The notes beneath the pieces are model-generated. The model searched no databases. It had not been told where the DNA came from and saw only the letters and a program-made list of their open reading frames with translations. Below, in pieces: positions 62,091 through 64,000 of a stretch of 64,000 nucleotides of DNA. The position numbers and the translations under genes were made by a program. The DNA comes from Holophagaceae bacterium. GTDB taxonomy: Bacteria > Acidobacteriota > Holophagae > Holophagales > Holophagaceae. The DNA lies in assembly GCA_016722505.1 (NCBI GenBank), contig JADKJH010000003.1, forward strand, positions 124,001 through 188,000, written 5' to 3'. Within the stretch, counting starts at the first letter, position 1; each line of letters starts with the position of its first letter.

Positions 62091-62540
62091 TTACTTCGCC
62101 GCGGTTGGCGCTTCCACGAAGATCGTGGGGATGCCACCGAATTCGCTCAGCATGCCGCTGATGGTGATGTTGGTGCCCATCTTTTCGGCGTATTGCTTGG
62201 CGAAGGAGAGCTGGCCGTCGCGGCGGGGATGGTGCTGCTCGGCCACCAGCATGTAGACCTTGTTCTCCTTGGTCACGATGCCCACCGGCGCGCCGTTGGT
62301 GACGCACTTGGCGCCGCAGGCCTTGTGGCCGTCGCCGCGCTTGCCAAGCTGGATGTAGCAGGAGAGATCCACAACTTCGCCGGTCACGGTCAACGCTTTG
62401 CCATTCTTCAGTACGGCCTTGTTGGCTTCGGTGGCAGCAGCTTCCAGGGTGGTGGCAGACCAGGCTGGCTTCGGGGCCTCAGCAGTTTGGGGAAGGACGG
62501 TAAATGCGGTGAAGGCGAGGGCTGAGAAGATCGAAAGCAT
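62091..62540 (-). CDS. Secreted small hypothetical protein with conserved cysteines
   Basis: Exported protein of 149 aa, signal peptide MLSIFSALAFTAFTVLPQTA. The middle has an OB-like strand pattern and a Cys/His set: VVDLSCYIQLGKRGDGHKAC, then GAKCVTNGAPVGIV, which could bind a metal or heme or form disulfides. I know similar small proteins in Acidobacteria and Planctomycetes without function. GGAGGAAA precedes the ATG and TACACT lies upstream. It is convergent with rapZ. Confidence 0.75.
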   Translation of the reverse strand: MLSIFSALAFTAFTVLPQTAEAPKPAWSATTLEAAATEANKAVLKNGKALTVTGEVVDLSCYIQLGKRGDGHKACGAKCVTNGAPVGIVTKENKVYMLVAEQHHPRRDGQLSFAKQYAEKMGTNITISGMLSEFGGIPTIFVEAPTAAK

Positions 62541-62585
62541 GGTTTCCTCCAGGAGGACTCCAGTGTAACCGAGTGAGATAAAGAC

Positions 62586-63727
62586 TCAATCAATGGTCTC
62601 AATGAAGCGGACTCCGCGCTTTCGCAGTTCAGCCAGCACAAAGTCCCGGCAGCCCGGTTCGCGGCCCACAAACTCCGGTGGGGAAATGCCCTTGCGCGCC
62701 CAGCCACCCGAGGCCACCAGGCGCGCCACCGCGGTGCAAGTGTAGCCCGTGGTGCGGGCCATGGAGGTGACGCCCGTGGCTTGATCGTAGCGGTCCAGCA
62801 TGTCAAAGGTGTGCGTCACTGCGCGGCCATCCTTCTGCCCTTCCACGATGACCCGCAGGATGGTGAAATCCTCGTCGCCCTCCTTCATCTGCCACATGGG
62901 GAACAGCAGCTTCGTGGTGAGATCCAGGGGCGCGATCTTCACGCCGCCCACGCCTCCTATTTCAATGGGTTCCTTGCCGAAGAAGCCCACTTCGCGCAGC
63001 ATCCGCATCTTTTCAATGTGGCCCGGGTAGCGGAGGGTCTTCTCGATCTTGAAGGGCGCGTCGATGGTGTGCAGCAGCGTCCGAAGGCCGTCGGTGTTGA
63101 AAGCTTCCAGGGTGCCGATGCCCGGGAACTCGATGAGTTCAGGTTCGGAGAGGGCTGGCATCACGACTTCTTTTCCGTGGGCCACGTAACGCGACGGACG
63201 GGTGTATTCCTCGATGACATCAATGGGGGAAAACCCCGCCTGGTATTCGAAGGGCCAGCTCCGCACGACTGGAAGCCCGCCCACCAGCGTCACGAATCGG
63301 TCCACTCGGTCCAGTTGGGTGGCCATGTGCCCCAGCAGGATGTTGCCGCAACCCGGCGCCACACCACAATCCATCACCGCCACGCGGCCCTTTTGCATGG
63401 CCAACTCATCCAGCCGGAACGGGTCTTCCGGGAAGAAGCTGATGTCCACGATGTCTTTGCCCGCATGCAAGACGGCCTTCACGGTATCGAAACCCATGAA
63501 GCCCGGCACCGCGCCGATGACCAGGTCCGCCCCTTCAACCGCAGCGGCTACGCCTGCGGGGGTGGAGAGAGGTCGGCTTTCGGGTTTCCAGCCCCTTGCA
63601 GGCGCGCCAGGGCTGCCTCCGAGACATCCGCCACGGTGACCCGGAACTCGCCATCTTTCGCGAGATCCCAGGCCATGGCGCCGCCCACGCGGCCTGCGCC
63701 GAGAACGATGATGTGTTTGGTTGTCAT
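62586..63727 (-). pseudogene. Saccharopine dehydrogenase-like oxidoreductase, frameshifted in this sequence
   Basis: NAD(P)-dependent oxidoreductase of the saccharopine dehydrogenase group. The N-terminal frame starts at 63727 with MTTKHIIVLGAGRVGGAMAW and reaches ALARLQGAGNPKADLS before a stop. The other frame continues with TPAGVAAAVEGADLVIGAVP, VAVMDCGVAPGCGNILLGHM and the C-terminal dimerisation domain (GFFGKEPIEIGGVGG). One extra base near 63562-63572 explains the break. The whole remainder is intact, so either a sequencing error or a recent mutation is likely. An octamer repeat lies 12 nt upstream of the start. Confidence 0.83.
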
Positions 63728-63739
63728 GGGGGCACCGGG

Positions 63740-63789
63740 GAAGTTGAGAAGTCAAAAAGTTGAAGAGTCGAAAAGTTGAGAAGTTGAAA
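63740..63789. repeat. Octamer array (GARAAGTY)
   Basis: Six consecutive 8-nt units: a partial GAAGTT, GAGAAGTC, AAAAAGTT, GAAGAGTC, GAAAAGTT, GAGAAGTT, then a degenerate copy. It is the same unit family as 23534-23584 and also lies directly upstream of a minus-strand gene start (63727). Confidence 0.9.
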
Positions 63790-63816
63790 AAATCGGGGGT
63801 CGAGAGGTTTTCGGAC

Positions 63817-64000
63817 TTACTTCGCTTGTGGTTCCACCTTAACTCGGGGTGCGCGAAGCATTCGTGCGATCGCAAGGCATTCCAGGGTGAGCGGCTCAGA
63901 ATCGAGTGGAGCGAGGTAGTTCAAATCCCTAGCAATCAAGATAATGCATTCCACTTCCGTGAGTGACGCCTCTGCCATGTTGAGGAAGTGGGCATAGTCT
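63817..64000 (-). CDS. Four-helix-bundle (S23/IVS-type) protein, partial
   Basis: C-terminal 61 codons of a gene entering from the right edge. The reading frame gives FLNMAEASLTEVECIILIAR and DLNYLAPLDSEPLTLECLA, then ends RVKVEPQAK before TAA. The FLxxAxASLxEVE signature and the following helix are those of the four-helix-bundle proteins first found in 23S rRNA intervening sequences; their function is not known. The start is outside the window. Confidence 0.75.
   Translation of the reverse strand, partial: DYAHFLNMAEASLTEVECIILIARDLNYLAPLDSEPLTLECLAIARMLRAPRVKVEPQAK

Overview
This 64 kb window is a stretch of bacterial chromosome with high GC (by eye about 60%) and dense coding on both strands. 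The gene set points to a Gram-negative bacterium: a Kdo/LPS-kinase-like gene, SecA, MurC, lipoproteins, large secreted M14 and M16 peptidases, an octaheme c-type cytochrome and a Tat-exported molybdenum hydroxylase. Protein flavour and gene mix remind me of Acidobacteriota, class Holophagae (Geothrix/Holophaga-like). That placement is inference and was not tested by a search. No rRNA, tRNA, CRISPR array, transposase, integrase or prophage was seen.

Layout. 0-8.2 kb: partial ACOT9-type thioesterase, SixA-like phosphatase, an alpha/beta hydrolase whose 3' end carries a run of 38 G, rho, a WYL regulator with a DinB protein, a membrane protein convergent with an FHA-protein operon, and a thiolase. 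8.2-12 kb: tandem GNAT protein, octaheme HAO-like cytochrome, triple SCP2 protein. 12.2-18.4 kb: an esterase remnant, then three genes each broken by one single-base frameshift (Kdo-kinase-like, MASE1-PAS histidine kinase, large exported protein). 18.4-23.5 kb: M16 peptidase, exported SnoaL-like protein, exported MsrB-MsrA fusion. 23.7-28 kb: a molybdenum hydroxylase operon (2Fe-2S subunit, Tat-exported Mo subunit, XdhC, MocA). 28.9-32.4 kb: a solitary MmeI-like (type IIL) restriction-modification enzyme with a palindromic repeat inserted in frame. 32.5-39.3 kb: an HxlR regulator divergent from a run of small redox enzymes (NmrA-like, nitroreductase, OYE, AKR, two SDRs, ferredoxin-MBL fusion). 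39.3-46 kb: urocanate hydratase, two paralogous proteins of unknown function around a phosphoribosyltransferase, YchJ-like protein, frameshifted pyrD, Ig-like lipoprotein, CoA-transferase subunit B. 46-57 kb: M14 peptidase, murC, secreted Gly-rich-linker protein, lipid kinase, RluA-type synthase, cysK, BNR/sortilin-like protein. 57.2-64 kb: smpB, secA, small membrane protein, rapZ, a secreted Cys protein, a frameshifted saccharopine-dehydrogenase-like gene and a partial four-helix-bundle protein.

Two cross-cutting patterns stand out. First, a set of short-period (7-10 bp) repeats and long palindromes sits at gene boundaries, and one of the palindromes lies inside the restriction enzyme gene. 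Second, at least six genes have a TANNNT hexamer ending exactly 6 nt before the start codon, the geometry of leaderless transcription. Five apparent single-base frameshifts, one of them in pyrD, and the 38-G run also suggest residual indel errors in the underlying assembly, so disrupted genes should be read with that in mind.
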